Positions 32,401 to 41,332 of a stretch of DNA of 64,000 nt are shown in pieces. Location of the stretch: assembly GCA_008015505.1 (NCBI GenBank), contig SSFR01000001.1, forward strand, positions 186,001-250,000, read 5' to 3'. Position numbers and translations under genes: made by a program. The stretch's first letter is position 1. Every line of letters starts with the position of its first letter. The DNA is from Pedobacter sp. GTDB lineage: Bacteria; Bacteroidota; Bacteroidia; Sphingobacteriales; Sphingobacteriaceae. The notes below the pieces were generated by a model. It did not search any database. It was given only the letters and a program-made list of their open reading frames with translations, and had not been told where the DNA came from.

Positions 32401-33227
32401 GTCTCACGCTCCATAATGATTTCATTACGATCAATAGAAACCACCTCTCCAGTGTCTTCATCAACAAAATCTTCAACCCATTTTTTCAATACCCTAGCAG
32501 CAAGTTTACGACCTACACACTTTTTCAAGCCCGCCTTACTTACTTTAACCTCATCAGCCAACTCAAAAAGCTCCAGAATTTCTTTATCTGAATCATATCC
32601 TATCGCACGCAGGAGGGTAGTCACAGGGAACTTCTTCTTACGATCGATATACGCATACATCACATTATTAACATCTGTGGCAAACTCGATCCAAGATCCC
32701 TTAAATGGAATCACACGTGCAGAATACAGTTTAGTCCCGTTGGTATGTCTACTCTGACCAAAAAATACACCCGGCGAACGATGTAACTGAGACACGATCA
32801 CACGCTCTGCACCATTGATCACAAAAGTACCTTTAGGGGTCATGTAAGGGATTGTTCCCAAGTATACATCTTGTACAATCGTTTCAAAATCTTCATGCTC
32901 TGCATCATTACACGATAGCCTTAACTTAGCTTTTAAAGGAACGCTATATGTCAACCCTCGTTCGATACACTCTTGTATATCATAGCGCGGAGGATCAATG
33001 AAATAGTCGAGAAACTCCAAAACGAAGATATTTCTTGAATCAGAGATCGGGAAATTTTCAGAAAATACTTTAAACAAACCTTCTTGATAACGATTATCCG
33101 AAGTTGTTTCTAATTGGAAAAATTCCTTGAAAGATTGCAATTGTACGTCCAGAAAGTCTGGATAATCTAACACATGCTTACTGGTAGCAAAATTTACTCT
33201 TTCGCTGTGCTTAATATGGTTTGCCAA
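29418..33227 (-). CDS. rpoB: RNA polymerase beta subunit
   Basis: 1269 residues, standard for Bacteroidota. The rifampicin-binding region is [20 protein letters not shown] followed by [14 protein letters not shown] (about 458-491), with the wild-type Q, D, H, R and S positions. Also [20 protein letters not shown] block, [19 protein letters not shown] at about 1040-1058, and the C-terminal clamp segment [19 protein letters not shown]. No sign of resistance substitutions at the usual sites. Transcribed after rplL with an unusual 158-base gap holding a hairpin. Confidence 0.98.
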   Translation of the reverse strand: MANHIKHSERVNFATSKHVLDYPDFLDVQLQSFKEFFQLETTSDNRYQEGLFKVFSENFPISDSRNIFVLEFLDYFIDPPRYDIQECIERGLTYSVPLKAKLRLSCNDAEHEDFETIVQDVYLGTIPYMTPKGTFVINGAERVIVSQLHRSPGVFFGQSRHTNGTKLYSARVIPFKGSWIEFATDVNNVMYAYIDRKKKFPVTTLLRAIGYDSDKEILELFELADEVKVSKAGLKKCVGRKLAARVLKKWVEDFVDEDTGEVVSIDRNEIIMERETILEDDHIDMIIDAGVKSVILMKEEAGNSGDYTIIYNTLQKDTSNSEKEAVEHIYRQLRNAEPPDEETARGIIDRLFFSDKRYDLGDVGRYRINRKLKLDTLDSTKVLTKQDIIAIVKYLIKLINSKAEVDDIDHLSNRRVRTVGEQLYAQFGVGLARMARTIRERMNVRDNEVFTPTDLINARTLSSVINSFFGTNQLSQFMDQTNPLAEITHKRRLSALGPGGLSRERAGFEVRDVHYTHYGRLCTIETPEGPNIGLISSLCIHAKINNLGFIETPYRKVNDGRVVVEEPVIYLSAEDEDGKTIAQANAQYDDKGNFITPRVKARYEGDFPIIEPEKLDLMDVAPNQITSIAASLIPFLEHDDANRALMGSNMQRQAVPLLRPESPIVGTGLEGRVARDSRTLINAEGNGVVEYVDANEIRIRYERNENDVLVSFEGEIKSYKLIKFKKTNQSTCINLKPIVKKGQRVEKGQVLCEGYATQNGELALGRNLKVAFMPWQGFNFEDAIVISERVVSQDIFTSIHIEEFELEVRDTKRGEEELTSDIPNVSEEATKDLDENGIIRVGAEIKEGDILIGKITPKGESDPSPEEKLLRAIFGDKAGDVKDASLKTPPSITGVVIDTKLFSRAKKTSRSEEKNLLDKLEAKYNKAVKELKDTLLDKLFHIVNGKTSQGVYNVYKELLVPKGVKFTHKVLAELEYANVNPTKWTTDEDKNELIKQTLHNYNIKLNEELGVYKRDKFAISVGDELPSGIVQMAKVYVAKKRKLKVGDKMAGRHGNKGIVARIVRDEDMPFLEDGTPVDIVLNPLGVPSRMNLGQIYETVLGWAGKELGVKFATPIFDGASHEEVEDWIKKADLPTSGRTYLHNGLTGERFDQPTTVGVIYMLKLGHMVDDKMHARSIGPYSLITQQPLGGKAQFGGQRFGEMEVWALEAFGASHILQEILTVKSDDVIGRAKTYEAIVKGDNLPTPSVPESFNVLVHELRGLGLDITLD

Positions 33228-33326
33228 GGGATTAGGATTTATAGTTTATAAAATAAACTCCAAATGTTTTTATCATACCTGGTGATATGATAACTGTCTG
33301 TCAAACAGAAAAATGGGAAATACATA

Positions 33327-33368
33327 AATGGCAATAGACCCCAATGAAAATTAGGGTCTAATACCATT
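33327..33368. promoter_or_regulatory. Hairpin between rplL and rpoB
   Basis: TAGACCC (33335-33341) pairs with GGGTCTA (33354-33360); after a 3-by-3 internal loop AATGG (33327-33331) pairs with CCATT (33364-33368). No T-run on the minus strand, so not a plain terminator. The location matches the place where other bacteria have an attenuator or RNase III site that adjusts rpoBC relative to ribosomal protein expression; that role is inferred. Confidence 0.55.
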
Positions 33369-33385
33369 ATATTGAGCTTCTGAGC

Positions 33386-33766
33386 TTACTTAATTTCAAC
33401 TACAGCTCCTGCTTCTTCTAGTTGTTTTTTCAATGCGTTAGCTTCATCTTTAGTAACACCGGCTTTTAGTTCTTTTGGTGCTCCATCGACTAAATCTTTT
33501 GCTTCTTTTAAGCCCAAGCCAGTTAGATCTTTCACCAATTTAACAACAGCCAATTTTTGACCGCCTGCTTCTTTTAAGATTACATCAAACGTTGTTTGTT
33601 CAGCTGCTGCTGCTGGAGCATCTCCTCCTGCTGAGGGTGCTGCAATTGCAACTGCTGCCGCTGCCGGCTCAATACCATACTCATCTTTTAATATTTGAGC
33701 TAATTCGTTTACTTCCTTCACTGTCAAGCTTACCAGTTGCTCAGCAAACACTTTTAAATCTGCCAT
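33386..33766 (-). CDS. rplL: Ribosomal protein bL12 (L7/L12)
   Basis: 126 residues: N-terminal dimerisation helix region ([19 protein letters not shown]), Ala-rich hinge (about 35-55), and C-terminal GTPase-factor binding domain with [20 protein letters not shown] at about 72-91. Forms the ribosomal stalk on bL10. 64 bases after rplJ. Confidence 0.98.
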   Translation of the reverse strand: MADLKVFAEQLVSLTVKEVNELAQILKDEYGIEPAAAAVAIAAPSAGGDAPAAAAEQTTFDVILKEAGGQKLAVVKLVKDLTGLGLKEAKDLVDGAPKELKAGVTKDEANALKKQLEEAGAVVEIK

Positions 33767-33830
33767 CTTTATTTAAATTTTAAAATTAAATACTTTGAAT
33801 AAATTAATTAATCGAACTTTTAGGCGCTCG

Positions 33831-34349
33831 TTAGCCTCTTTCTTGCAAAGTTTTCACAATGCCTGCTAGCTTATTGCCTCCAGACTGTAAACCCGATAGA
33901 ACATTTTTAACTGGAGATTGAAGTAATCCAATAATCTCTCCCACTAGCTCTTCTTTAGATTTTAAGTTCGCTAATGTCTCCAACTGATGATCACCAATGA
34001 ATACAGCAGCATCAATATAAGCTGCCTTCAAAACTGGTTTATCACCTTCTTTTCTCAGCTGCTTAATCAGTTTTGCTGGTGCACTTCCTGATTTGGAAAA
34101 TAAAATAGATGAGGAACCCTTCAAAATTGCATATAATTCCGAAAAATCACCCTCAGCCGCTTCCATTGCCTTTTGAATAAGCGTATTCTTTGCTACTTGC
34201 ATTTTAATATCACTATCAAAACACTTGCGACGAACATCATTTATTTTTGCAACATTGAGATCCGCAGTATCAGTGATATAAAAGTTACCATATTCTTCGA
34301 TCTGCCCCTTTAATGCAAGAACAACATCTCGTTTTTCTTCTTTTCTCAT
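33831..34349 (-). CDS. rplJ: Ribosomal protein uL10
   Basis: 172 residues, stalk base protein that binds 23S rRNA and carries bL12 dimers on its C-terminal helix. N-terminal MRKEEKRDVVLALKGQI and the SSSILFSKSGSAPAKLIKQL region are typical. Three bases after rplA. In many bacteria the L10-L12 complex autoregulates this mRNA; no obvious leader structure checked here. Confidence 0.97.
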   Translation of the reverse strand: MRKEEKRDVVLALKGQIEEYGNFYITDTADLNVAKINDVRRKCFDSDIKMQVAKNTLIQKAMEAAEGDFSELYAILKGSSSILFSKSGSAPAKLIKQLRKEGDKPVLKAAYIDAAVFIGDHQLETLANLKSKEELVGEIIGLLQSPVKNVLSGLQSGGNKLAGIVKTLQERG

Positions 34350-34352
34350 AAC

Positions 34353-35051
34353 TTAGATCCCCGCTACTGTTTTAGTTTCTATTGCAATTCCAGGACTCAT
34401 TGTTGAAGACATATGAATACTCTTGAAGTATGTCCCCTTTGCTGCTGAAGGCTTCAGTTTAGAGATCGTTTGAATAACCTCTAAAGCATTCTCATAAAGC
34501 TTATTAGCATCAAATGATACTTTTCCTATAGAAGCATGGATGATACCTGTTTTATCTACCTTGAAATCTATTTTACCTCCTTTAACATCTGTTACTGCCT
34601 TTCCAACTTCTGTTGTTACAGTTCCAGATTTAGGGTTAGGCATTAAATTCCGTGGACCCAAAACACGTCCAAGTTTTCCGACTTTTGCCATCACACTAGG
34701 CATGGTAATAATGATATCAACATCAGTCCACCCCCCCTCTATTTTGGTGATATATTCATCCAAACCCACATAGTCTGCACCTGCAGCTTTTGCTTCTTCT
34801 TCCTTATCCGGAGTACACAAAACTAAAACGCGTACAGTTTTACCAGTACCATGAGGCAAAGTTGCAATACCTCGAACCATTTGATTGGCCTTACGAGGAT
34901 CCACACCCAAGCGCACATCGATATCAACTGAAGCATCAAATTTGGTTGTAGAAACATCTTTAACCAAAGCCGCAGCTTGCTCTAATGAGTAAGCTTTTCC
35001 TACTTCAAGTTTGGAATGTGCCTTTTTCTGATTTTTTGTTAACCTAGCCAC
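34353..35051 (-). CDS. rplA: Ribosomal protein uL1
   Basis: 232 residues. Signature block [20 protein letters not shown] near 125-144; N-terminal [15 protein letters not shown]1 stalk of the 50S subunit and often a translational repressor of its own operon. Between rplK and rplJ in the standard order. Confidence 0.98.
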   Translation of the reverse strand: MARLTKNQKKAHSKLEVGKAYSLEQAAALVKDVSTTKFDASVDIDVRLGVDPRKANQMVRGIATLPHGTGKTVRVLVLCTPDKEEEAKAAGADYVGLDEYITKIEGGWTDVDIIITMPSVMAKVGKLGRVLGPRNLMPNPKSGTVTTEVGKAVTDVKGGKIDFKVDKTGIIHASIGKVSFDANKLYENALEVIQTISKLKPSAAKGTYFKSIHMSSTMSPGIAIETKTVAGI

Positions 35052-35073
35052 TTCTTAAACTGATTTGTGTTAA

Positions 35074-35520
35074 TTAATTATTATCCCAAGGTGAATTACC
35101 ACTAACGGTAATTCCCATACTGCGTGCCGTACCCGCTACCATTTTCATAGCAGACTCTGTAGTAAACGCATTCAAATCGGTCATTTTATCTTTTGCAATG
35201 ACCTCAACCTGATCCCAGGTTACACTACCTACTTTTTTACGGTTAGGCTCAGCGGACCCACTTTTTAATTTAGTAACCTCCAAAAGTTGTACAGCTACGG
35301 GCGGAGTCTTAATGATAAAATCAAACGACTTATCTACATACACCGTGATAACTACAGGCAATACTTTACCCGGCTTATCTTGAGTACGCGCATTGAATTG
35401 CTTGCAAAACTCCATGATGTTCACCCCCTTTGCGCCCAATGCAGGCCCAACCGGAGGAGAAGGATTGGCGGCGCCACCCTTGATCTGTAATTTTACTAAA
35501 GCACCGACTTCTTTTGCCAT
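35074..35520 (-). CDS. rplK: Ribosomal protein uL11
   Basis: 148 residues. [20 protein letters not shown] at the N-terminus, [20 protein letters not shown] at about 22-41, C-terminal rRNA-binding domain ending [13 protein letters not shown]. Binds the GTPase-associated region of 23S rRNA. Follows nusG by 100 bases. Confidence 0.98.
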   Translation of the reverse strand: MAKEVGALVKLQIKGGAANPSPPVGPALGAKGVNIMEFCKQFNARTQDKPGKVLPVVITVYVDKSFDFIIKTPPVAVQLLEVTKLKSGSAEPNRKKVGSVTWDQVEVIAKDKMTDLNAFTTESAMKMVAGTARSMGITVSGNSPWDNN

Positions 35521-35620
35521 TTTCTTAATATTAATTGATCAATGTTCGTAGTTGGAAGCTATGTAACATTTAAGTTCTTTGTTTATTTAGTATTGTTTCA
35601 CAATGATATACTGTATGTAG

Positions 35621-36163
35621 TTATTCCTTCTCTACTTGCATATAGTTCAGTTCAAGAGGGGTCTTTCTGCCAAAAATTTTAACCATTACCTTTAATTTTT
35701 TCTTCTCATCATTCACATCCTCAATAACACCCGTAAAGCCATTAAATGGCCCATCCATCACCTTAATATTTTCCCCCACATAATATGGCACATTCATAGC
35801 CTCCCCTTGAATTGTCATCTCATCCACCTTACCCAATATTCGATTCACCTCAGCCGGACGGAGTGGAACAGGATTCCCACTTTTATCGCCAAGAAATCCA
35901 ATCACACTATTAATATTTTTAATAATATGTTCAAGCTCTCCATCCAAGGCAACTTCTACAAGTACATATCCGGGATAATAATTGCGCTCTTTTGCAATTT
36001 TCCTACCATCACGCATCTGATAGTACTTTTCCATCGGAATTAATACTTGGGGCACCAAATGCGATATACCTAGACGATTGACCTCAGCTTCTAAGTATTG
36101 TCTAACCTTCTTTTCTTTCCCACTAACAGCCCTTACAACATACCACTTTAATTGCTCCGCCAT
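35621..36163 (-). CDS. nusG: Transcription elongation/termination factor NusG
   Basis: 180 residues with an NGN domain (WYVVRAVSGKEKKVRQYLEA at about 6-25; NYYPGYVLVEVALDGELEHI at about 61-80) and a KOW domain (GENIKVMDGPFNGFTGVIED at about 129-148). Length and lack of large insertions fit housekeeping NusG rather than a specialised paralogue. 12 bases after secE. Confidence 0.96.
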   Translation of the reverse strand: MAEQLKWYVVRAVSGKEKKVRQYLEAEVNRLGISHLVPQVLIPMEKYYQMRDGRKIAKERNYYPGYVLVEVALDGELEHIIKNINSVIGFLGDKSGNPVPLRPAEVNRILGKVDEMTIQGEAMNVPYYVGENIKVMDGPFNGFTGVIEDVNDEKKKLKVMVKIFGRKTPLELNYMQVEKE

Positions 36164-36175
36164 TTGTCGCCTTCT

Positions 36176-36373
36176 TTATGATGCAAAAGATTTATAAAAC
36201 ATTTTCAATACATTACCTGCAGACTCATCCATGCCCAAAACCAATAATGCGATAATAATAGAAGCCACTAATACAATTACTGCTGAATTTTGCAGCTCTA
36301 GCCAAGTGGGCCAGGTTACTTTTTCAGTCATTTCAGTATACGACTCTTTTAAAAATTCAACTACTTTGGTCAT
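36176..36373 (-). CDS. secE: Protein translocase subunit SecE
   Basis: 65 residues from the ATG at 36371-36373 (MTKVVEFLKESYTEMTEKVT); a longer in-frame start would run into the tRNA-Trp and is rejected. One amphipathic segment with the VTWPTWLELQNSAVIVLVAS region (about 18-37), then a single membrane helix. Essential SecYEG component. 15 bases after the tRNA-Trp gene. Confidence 0.94.
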   Translation of the reverse strand: MTKVVEFLKESYTEMTEKVTWPTWLELQNSAVIVLVASIIIALLVLGMDESAGNVLKMFYKSFAS

Positions 36374-36388
36374 ATTGTTCAGCGTAAG

Positions 36389-36459
36389 CACGGGAACAAG
36401 GATTCGAACCCTGATCAAAGGTTTTGGAGACCTCTATTCTACCATTGAACTATTCCCGT
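36389..36459 (-). tRNA. tRNA-Trp (anticodon CCA)
   Basis: On the minus strand ACGGGAA (acceptor) pairs with TTCCCGT, discriminator G. Anticodon loop CTCCAAA gives CCA. T-arm CAGGGTTCGAATCCTTG. Sits between tuf and secE, the usual place in this phylum. Confidence 0.95.
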
Positions 36460-36533
36460 ATATTCTTCAACACTATTTATATCCTTCAACACTAGATTAT
36501 AGAACTCTTTGTTCTAAATCCTATTTATAAGAA

Positions 36534-36563
36534 AACATAAGTCCACAAAAGCAGACTTATGTT
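36534..36563 (-). terminator. Hairpin downstream of tuf
   Basis: Perfect 10-bp stem AACATAAGTC (36534-36543) / GACTTATGTT (36554-36563), 10-base loop, followed on the minus strand by TTCTTATAAATA. Probably an intrinsic, perhaps partial, terminator between tuf and tRNA-Trp/secE. Confidence 0.55.
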
Positions 36564-36601
36564 ATCCAATTAACCTTTTTTCTGTTGAAATTCTATTTTA
36601 C

Positions 36602-37789
36602 CTACTTAAGAATTTCTGTAACTTGACCAGCACCCACTGTTCTACCACCCTCACGAATAGCGAAACGTAGACCCTTTTCCATTGCAATAGCATTGATCAA
36701 TTTCACTGTGATTGTAACGTTATCACCAGGCATAACCATTTCTACTCCTTGTTCTAGGGTAATTTCGCCAGTTACATCTGTTGTCCTAAAGTAAAACTGA
36801 GGACGATATTTATTAAAGAATGGCGTATGACGTCCGCCTTCAGCTTTTGACAATACGTAAATTTCTGCTTTAAAATCTGTATGTGGAGTTACAGAGGCAG
36901 GCTTACATATAACCATACCACGACGAATATCAGTTTTCTCAATACCACGAAGTAGCAATCCAACATTATCTCCTGCTTCACCACGATCAAGTATCTTACG
37001 GAACATCTCAACCCCAGTAACTGTAGATTTCAAGTTCTCCGCACCCATACCCAATATATCAACAGCATCTCCAGAGTTAATCACACCACGCTCGATACGT
37101 CCCGTAGCAACTGTTCCACGACCTGTAATTGAAAACACATCCTCAATTGGCATTAAGAAAGGAAGATCAGTCAATCGTGGAGGAATTGGGATATAGCTAT
37201 CTACAGCATTCATCAACTCCATAATTTTCTCAACCCACTTGGCATCTCCATTCAATCCACCTAAAGCTGAACCTTGAATCACAGGAATATCATTTCCCGG
37301 GTATTCATAGAATGACAATAGCTCACGAATCTCCATCTCAACTAACTCTAATAACTCAGGGTCATCCACCATATCCACTTTATTCATGAATACAACAAGA
37401 GCAGGAACACCTACCTGACGAGCCAAAAGAATATGTTCACGTGTTTGAGGCATTGGACCATCTGTAGCCGCAACTACAAGAATAGCTCCATCCATCTGAG
37501 CAGCACCCGTTACCATGTTTTTCACATAGTCAGCGTGACCAGGACAGTCAACATGTGCATAGTGGCGCGTTGCTGTTGAATACTCTACGTGAGCAGTATT
37601 AATTGTAATACCTCTTTCTTTTTCTTCAGGAGCCGAGTCGATCGAATCAAACGAACGAGCTTCAGACAATCCTTTATCTGCTAATACTTTAGTGATAGCT
37701 GCAGTTAAAGTCGTCTTACCGTGGTCAACGTGACCAATAGTTCCGATATTTAGATGCGGTTTACTACGGTCAAATTTTTCTTTTGCCAT
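36602..37789 (-). CDS. tuf: Elongation factor Tu
   Basis: 395 residues, carries aminoacyl-tRNA to the ribosome. [16 protein letters not shown] (P-loop) at about 18-33, [12 protein letters not shown] at about 80-91, [14 protein letters not shown] at about 135-148, GSALGG near 173. Preceded by four tRNA genes in the same direction, a common arrangement in Bacteroidota. Confidence 0.98.
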   Translation of the reverse strand: MAKEKFDRSKPHLNIGTIGHVDHGKTTLTAAITKVLADKGLSEARSFDSIDSAPEEKERGITINTAHVEYSTATRHYAHVDCPGHADYVKNMVTGAAQMDGAILVVAATDGPMPQTREHILLARQVGVPALVVFMNKVDMVDDPELLELVEMEIRELLSFYEYPGNDIPVIQGSALGGLNGDAKWVEKIMELMNAVDSYIPIPPRLTDLPFLMPIEDVFSITGRGTVATGRIERGVINSGDAVDILGMGAENLKSTVTGVEMFRKILDRGEAGDNVGLLLRGIEKTDIRRGMVICKPASVTPHTDFKAEIYVLSKAEGGRHTPFFNKYRPQFYFRTTDVTGEITLEQGVEMVMPGDNVTITVKLINAIAMEKGLRFAIREGGRTVGAGQVTEILK

Positions 37790-37837
37790 GTTCTATATCA
37801 GTTATTAGGTTAATTTAATTATTCAAAAACACTTTCG

Positions 37838-37909
<72 letters not shown>

Positions 37910-37965
37910 TTTCCCATTCATTAACATCATTACAGGCTAATTGCGAGCAACGAACTAGCCCGAGG

Positions 37966-38038
37966 AGCGGAAGACGAGGTTCGAACTCGCGACCTATAGC
38001 TTGGAAGGCTATCGCTCTACCAACTGAGCTACTTCCGC
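37966..38038 (-). tRNA. tRNA-Gly (anticodon TCC)
   Basis: Acceptor GCGGAAG / CTTCCGC, D-stem GCTC/GAGC, anticodon stem ATAGC/GCTAT around CTTCCAA, anticodon TCC. T-arm GCGAGTTCGAACCTCGT. Confidence 0.95.
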
Positions 38039-38103
38039 TTTTAAAATTTATACTTATTATACCACTGCACTTCTCCCAATACAAAAATTTACAATCGATC
38101 AAG

Positions 38104-38184
38104 TGGGGGGAGAAGGATTCGAACCTTCGAAACCGAAGTAACGGATTTACAGTCCGTCCCATTTGACCGCTCTGGAATCCCCCC
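38104..38184 (-). tRNA. tRNA-Tyr (anticodon GTA)
   Basis: Acceptor GGGGGGA / TCCCCCC, discriminator A. Anticodon stem ACGGA/TCCGT around CTGTAAA, anticodon GTA. A long variable arm (class II) is present, as expected for bacterial Tyr tRNA. Confidence 0.94.
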
Positions 38185-38202
38185 ATACTACTAAATCGAA
38201 AG

Positions 38203-38275
<73 letters not shown>

Positions 38276-38358
38276 TTTATACTATATTTTGTATCTCAAA
38301 CTAACAAGAACATCCGATATAGAACAAATCCAAAGAATCTGCTCTTTAAATCGGAATG

Positions 38359-38388
38359 CAAATCTACAAAAATTTAGGGTTGGACAAA
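38359..38388 (-). promoter_or_regulatory. Promoter of the tRNA-tuf-secE-nusG operon
   Basis: On the minus strand TTTG (38388-38385), 18-base spacer, TAGATTTG (38366-38359): an excellent Bacteroidota sigma-ABfr-type promoter. It lies 84 bases before the first tRNA and after hpf, so it probably starts the tRNA-Thr/Tyr/Gly/Thr, tuf, tRNA-Trp, secE, nusG, rpl transcript. Confidence 0.7.
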
Positions 38389-38460
38389 ATTTTTTGAGAA
38401 AAAATCAAAACAGATCCGTTTTTATCCTCCGAATAAAGTAATAACAATTAACGTATTACA

Positions 38461-38808
38461 CTAAATCGCCCTAAGCTCCCCAAGTCTCATGTTTAACTTA
38501 TGATTACTCATCTGCACACGAACTTTCTCTTTGTGTCTCATAATCTGCCTACGTAATGACTCCACCGCTCTATCAGTAGCCTCTTCAAAAGATTTACACT
38601 GTTCCTTAGCAAAAAGATCATTCCCAGGTATGATTAACTTAATCTCTGTTATTTTATTCGACTCGCTTTCTGCATTCTCCAGTTTCATATAGACTTCCGC
38701 TCCAATAATCCGATCATAGAATTGCTCTAGTTTGTCTGCTTTTTTTTGCACGAAATTTAATAATCTAGAACCTGCCGTAAAACGAATGGATTGCACTCTT
38801 ACTTTCAT
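38461..38808 (-). CDS. hpf: Ribosome hibernation-promoting factor, short form
   Basis: 115 residues of the HPF/RaiA (S30AE) fold: MKVRVQSIRFTAGSRLLNFV, then YDRIIGAEVYMKLENAE (about 31-47) and a C-terminal helix with basic residues (RRQIMRHKEKVR). No long-form dimerisation domain. Binds the 30S decoding region in slow growth. 17 bases after the recombinase gene. Confidence 0.92.
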   Translation of the reverse strand: MKVRVQSIRFTAGSRLLNFVQKKADKLEQFYDRIIGAEVYMKLENAESESNKITEIKLIIPGNDLFAKEQCKSFEEATDRAVESLRRQIMRHKEKVRVQMSNHKLNMRLGELRAI

Positions 38809-38825
38809 AATAGAACCCCCTTAAT

Positions 38826-39710
38826 TTAAGCCTTTGGATGGGCTTGTTTATAAATTGATTTTAATCGCTCGACTGTATTATGGGTATATACCTGTGTAGC
38901 TGCGAGACTAGCATGTCCTAACAACTCTTTTATCGCATTCATATCAGCTCCTCGATTCAACAGGGCTGTGGCAAAAGTATGTCTCAGTGTGTGCGGCCCC
39001 CTTTTTTCATTCGTGGAAACAAGAGATAAATACTTTTTTACTACACGATAAATAAATTTAGAATATACCTTTTGACCCACATTAGTAACGATAAGGGTAG
39101 AAGACTTATTATCGTCAAAAGCTTGCTCTTGTTTTTTTATCATGTATTCCTTAATAACACACATCAAAGAGGTATGAATCGGTATTATCCGTTCCTTATT
39201 ACGCTTGCCCAAAACTTTAATGCTCTTCTCATAAGAATCGAGATCTTCTTCCCTTAGATTGATTAATTCAGCTAAACGAATCCCCGTACCGTACAATAGT
39301 TCGATGACCAAACGATCACGCAACCCACTAAAATCATCACCGAACACATTTTGATCATCCAAGAGTTGATCCATCCGTTGTTCTTCTACAAAAACAGGTA
39401 AACGCTTGGGCATTTTGGGAACTTTTAGCTGCAACAAAGGATTCTCATCGACCAACTGTTCCCTAACCAAGAACTTATAAAATGAGCGTAAACAGGAAAT
39501 TTTTCGATGAATTGTTTTTGCTTCTACCCCTTTTTCTAGAAGATCAACCATCCATGAGCGTACATGCACATGCCCAGCTCCTGAGATATCCAAATTAATC
39601 TGCTGAAGATATTCTGAAAATTGAGAAAGGTCCTTATTATAAGCTATAATCGTATGCTTTGAGAATTTTTTTTCGAATTGAAGATGTTTAACAAAAAGCG
39701 CTATAAACAT
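38826..39710 (-). CDS. Tyrosine site-specific recombinase, XerC-like
   Basis: 294 residues with a SAM-like N-terminal core-binding domain (about 1-85, KHTIIAYNKDLSQFSEYL) and a catalytic domain. Active-site residues are visible: Arg in GTGIRLAELINL (about 146), a Lys, HTLRHTFATAL (His-x-x-Arg, about 242-245), LGHASLAATQVYTH with the His and nucleophile Tyr (about 264-277). Conserved placement rpsU-xer-hpf indicates the housekeeping chromosome-dimer resolvase rather than a phage integrase. XerC versus XerD cannot be decided from sequence alone. Confidence 0.9.
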   Translation of the reverse strand: MFIALFVKHLQFEKKFSKHTIIAYNKDLSQFSEYLQQINLDISGAGHVHVRSWMVDLLEKGVEAKTIHRKISCLRSFYKFLVREQLVDENPLLQLKVPKMPKRLPVFVEEQRMDQLLDDQNVFGDDFSGLRDRLVIELLYGTGIRLAELINLREEDLDSYEKSIKVLGKRNKERIIPIHTSLMCVIKEYMIKKQEQAFDDNKSSTLIVTNVGQKVYSKFIYRVVKKYLSLVSTNEKRGPHTLRHTFATALLNRGADMNAIKELLGHASLAATQVYTHNTVERLKSIYKQAHPKA

Positions 39711-39882
39711 ATATTCTATGAATTATACACGAAAAGCACCAGCAAAAATCAATTGAATTTTTAAAGTAGTCTACCAATGGGAACTGATTAAAACAGCTCT
39801 AAAAGACGAAAACTATTTGCCGCATCACACTATAGTGAAGGTACAAATAGTTTTCTAATGTTTATATTAAACCGAAAGAGTA

Positions 39883-40074
39883 CTAGATTTGCTCCTGGTT
39901 AAATCCTTGCTTGTAAATAGCTTTTTTAATTTGCATTCTACGCGTTACAGATTTCTTCTCATAAGCTTGACGGCTACGCAACTCTCTCAAAACACCTGTT
40001 TTTTCAAACTTCTTTTTGAAACGCTTTAATGCTTTGTCTAAAGACTCTCCGTCCTTGATATTGATGATAATCAT
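39883..40074 (-). CDS. rpsU: Ribosomal protein bS21
   Basis: 63 residues: IIINIKDGESLDKALKRFKK, then FEKTGVLRELRSRQAYEKKS and a basic tail. Bacteroidota bS21 helps occlude or present the anti-Shine-Dalgarno region of 16S rRNA in some members of the phylum. Immediately upstream of the recombinase by 172 bases. Confidence 0.96.
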   Translation of the reverse strand: MIIINIKDGESLDKALKRFKKKFEKTGVLRELRSRQAYEKKSVTRRMQIKKAIYKQGFNQEQI

Positions 40075-40144
40075 AAACCCTAAATACCTCCTCTCAATGG
40101 GAACGCGAAGTTAATCAAAAATCTAGAAATCAGAAGAATAAAAT

Positions 40145-41323
40145 TTAGAAAGGCACTAATATTTCGCGGGCAATAACAACTTTCTGAATCTCAGAAGTAC
40201 CCTCACCAATAGTACATAATTTCGAGTCACGATAATATTTCTCAACAGGAAAATCTTTCGTATAACCATATCCCCCAAATATTTGAACAGCCTCTGTTGC
40301 TACGCGCACACAAACTTCTGAGGCATAATACTTTGCCATGGCGGACTGCTTAGTCACAGAAAGGCCACGGTTTTTTAAATCAGCCGCTTGCATAATCAGT
40401 AGCTCTGCAGCTTCAATTTGAGTAGCCATATCTGCCAATTTGAATGATATTCCTTGAAAACTAGAAATGGGTTTACCAAATTGATGACGCTCCTTAGAAT
40501 AGGCCACAGCTGCCTCAAAAGCTCCTTTTGCTATTCCTAAAGACAAAGCTGCGATGGAAATACGCCCCCCATCCAATACCTTCATAGCCTGCTTAAAGCC
40601 GTCGCCCTCTTTGCCTAACAAATTTTCTTTAGGGACTCTGCAGTTGTCAAATATCAACTCTGTAGTTTCTGAGGCACGCATGCCCAACTTGTTCTCCTTT
40701 TTGCCGTGAGTAAAGCCAGGTGTGCCTTTCTCAATAACTAATGCAGATACCCCTTTCGAGCTCCCCTTCTCACCAGTCCGTACCATGACGACAGCTATAT
40801 CACCAGACTTTCCATGAGTAATCCAATTTTTTGAACCATTCACCACATAGTGATCTCCATCTAAAACAGCCGTCGTATTCATCCGCATAGCATCAGATCC
40901 GGTATTGGCTTCGGTCAAACCCCAAGAACCTATCCATTCGGCCGTTGCTAATTTGGGAAGCCATTTACGCTTTTGTTCTTCATTACCAAAAGTCATGACA
41001 TGACCCGTACAAAGCGAATTATGCGCAGCAACAGACAAACCTATCGATCCACAAACTTTGGCTATCTCCACAATAACATTAACATATTCAAAATAGCCAA
41101 ACCCTGATCCACCATATTCTTCTGGAACCAGAACTCCCATCAAACCCAATTCACCCAGCTTTTTGAATGTTTCTATTGGAAAAACTTGCTTCTCATCCCA
41201 GTCCATCACATGCGGGCGAATATGTTTTTCGGCAAAATCACGCACCATGGTGGTGACCATTTGCTGATTGTCTGACTCCGAAAAGTTAATCCCAGCATAA
41301 TCTTCTGAAAGCGTAGCATGCAT
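40145..41323 (-). CDS. Acyl-CoA dehydrogenase
   Basis: 392 residues, FAD enzyme of the short/medium-chain acyl-CoA dehydrogenase group: introduces the alpha,beta double bond in fatty acyl-CoA. Blocks: GLMGVLVPEEYGGSGFGYFE near 58-77, WGLTEANTGSDAMRM near 134-148, NGSKNWITHGKSGD near 161-174, FGKPISSFQGISFKLADMAT near 286-305, and catalytic-base context EAVQIFGGYGYTKDFPVEKYYRD near 350-372. Substrate length not determined. Ends just after rpsU; its start is 9 bases downstream of the truncated hlyD end. Confidence 0.9.
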   Translation of the reverse strand: MHATLSEDYAGINFSESDNQQMVTTMVRDFAEKHIRPHVMDWDEKQVFPIETFKKLGELGLMGVLVPEEYGGSGFGYFEYVNVIVEIAKVCGSIGLSVAAHNSLCTGHVMTFGNEEQKRKWLPKLATAEWIGSWGLTEANTGSDAMRMNTTAVLDGDHYVVNGSKNWITHGKSGDIAVVMVRTGEKGSSKGVSALVIEKGTPGFTHGKKENKLGMRASETTELIFDNCRVPKENLLGKEGDGFKQAMKVLDGGRISIAALSLGIAKGAFEAAVAYSKERHQFGKPISSFQGISFKLADMATQIEAAELLIMQAADLKNRGLSVTKQSAMAKYYASEVCVRVATEAVQIFGGYGYTKDFPVEKYYRDSKLCTIGEGTSEIQKVVIAREILVPF

Positions 41324-41332
41324 GCGTATATT

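Noticed and set aside
36374..36418. Longer N-terminus of secE
   Set aside because: It would read through the tRNA-Trp gene; the MTKVVEF start fits the family.
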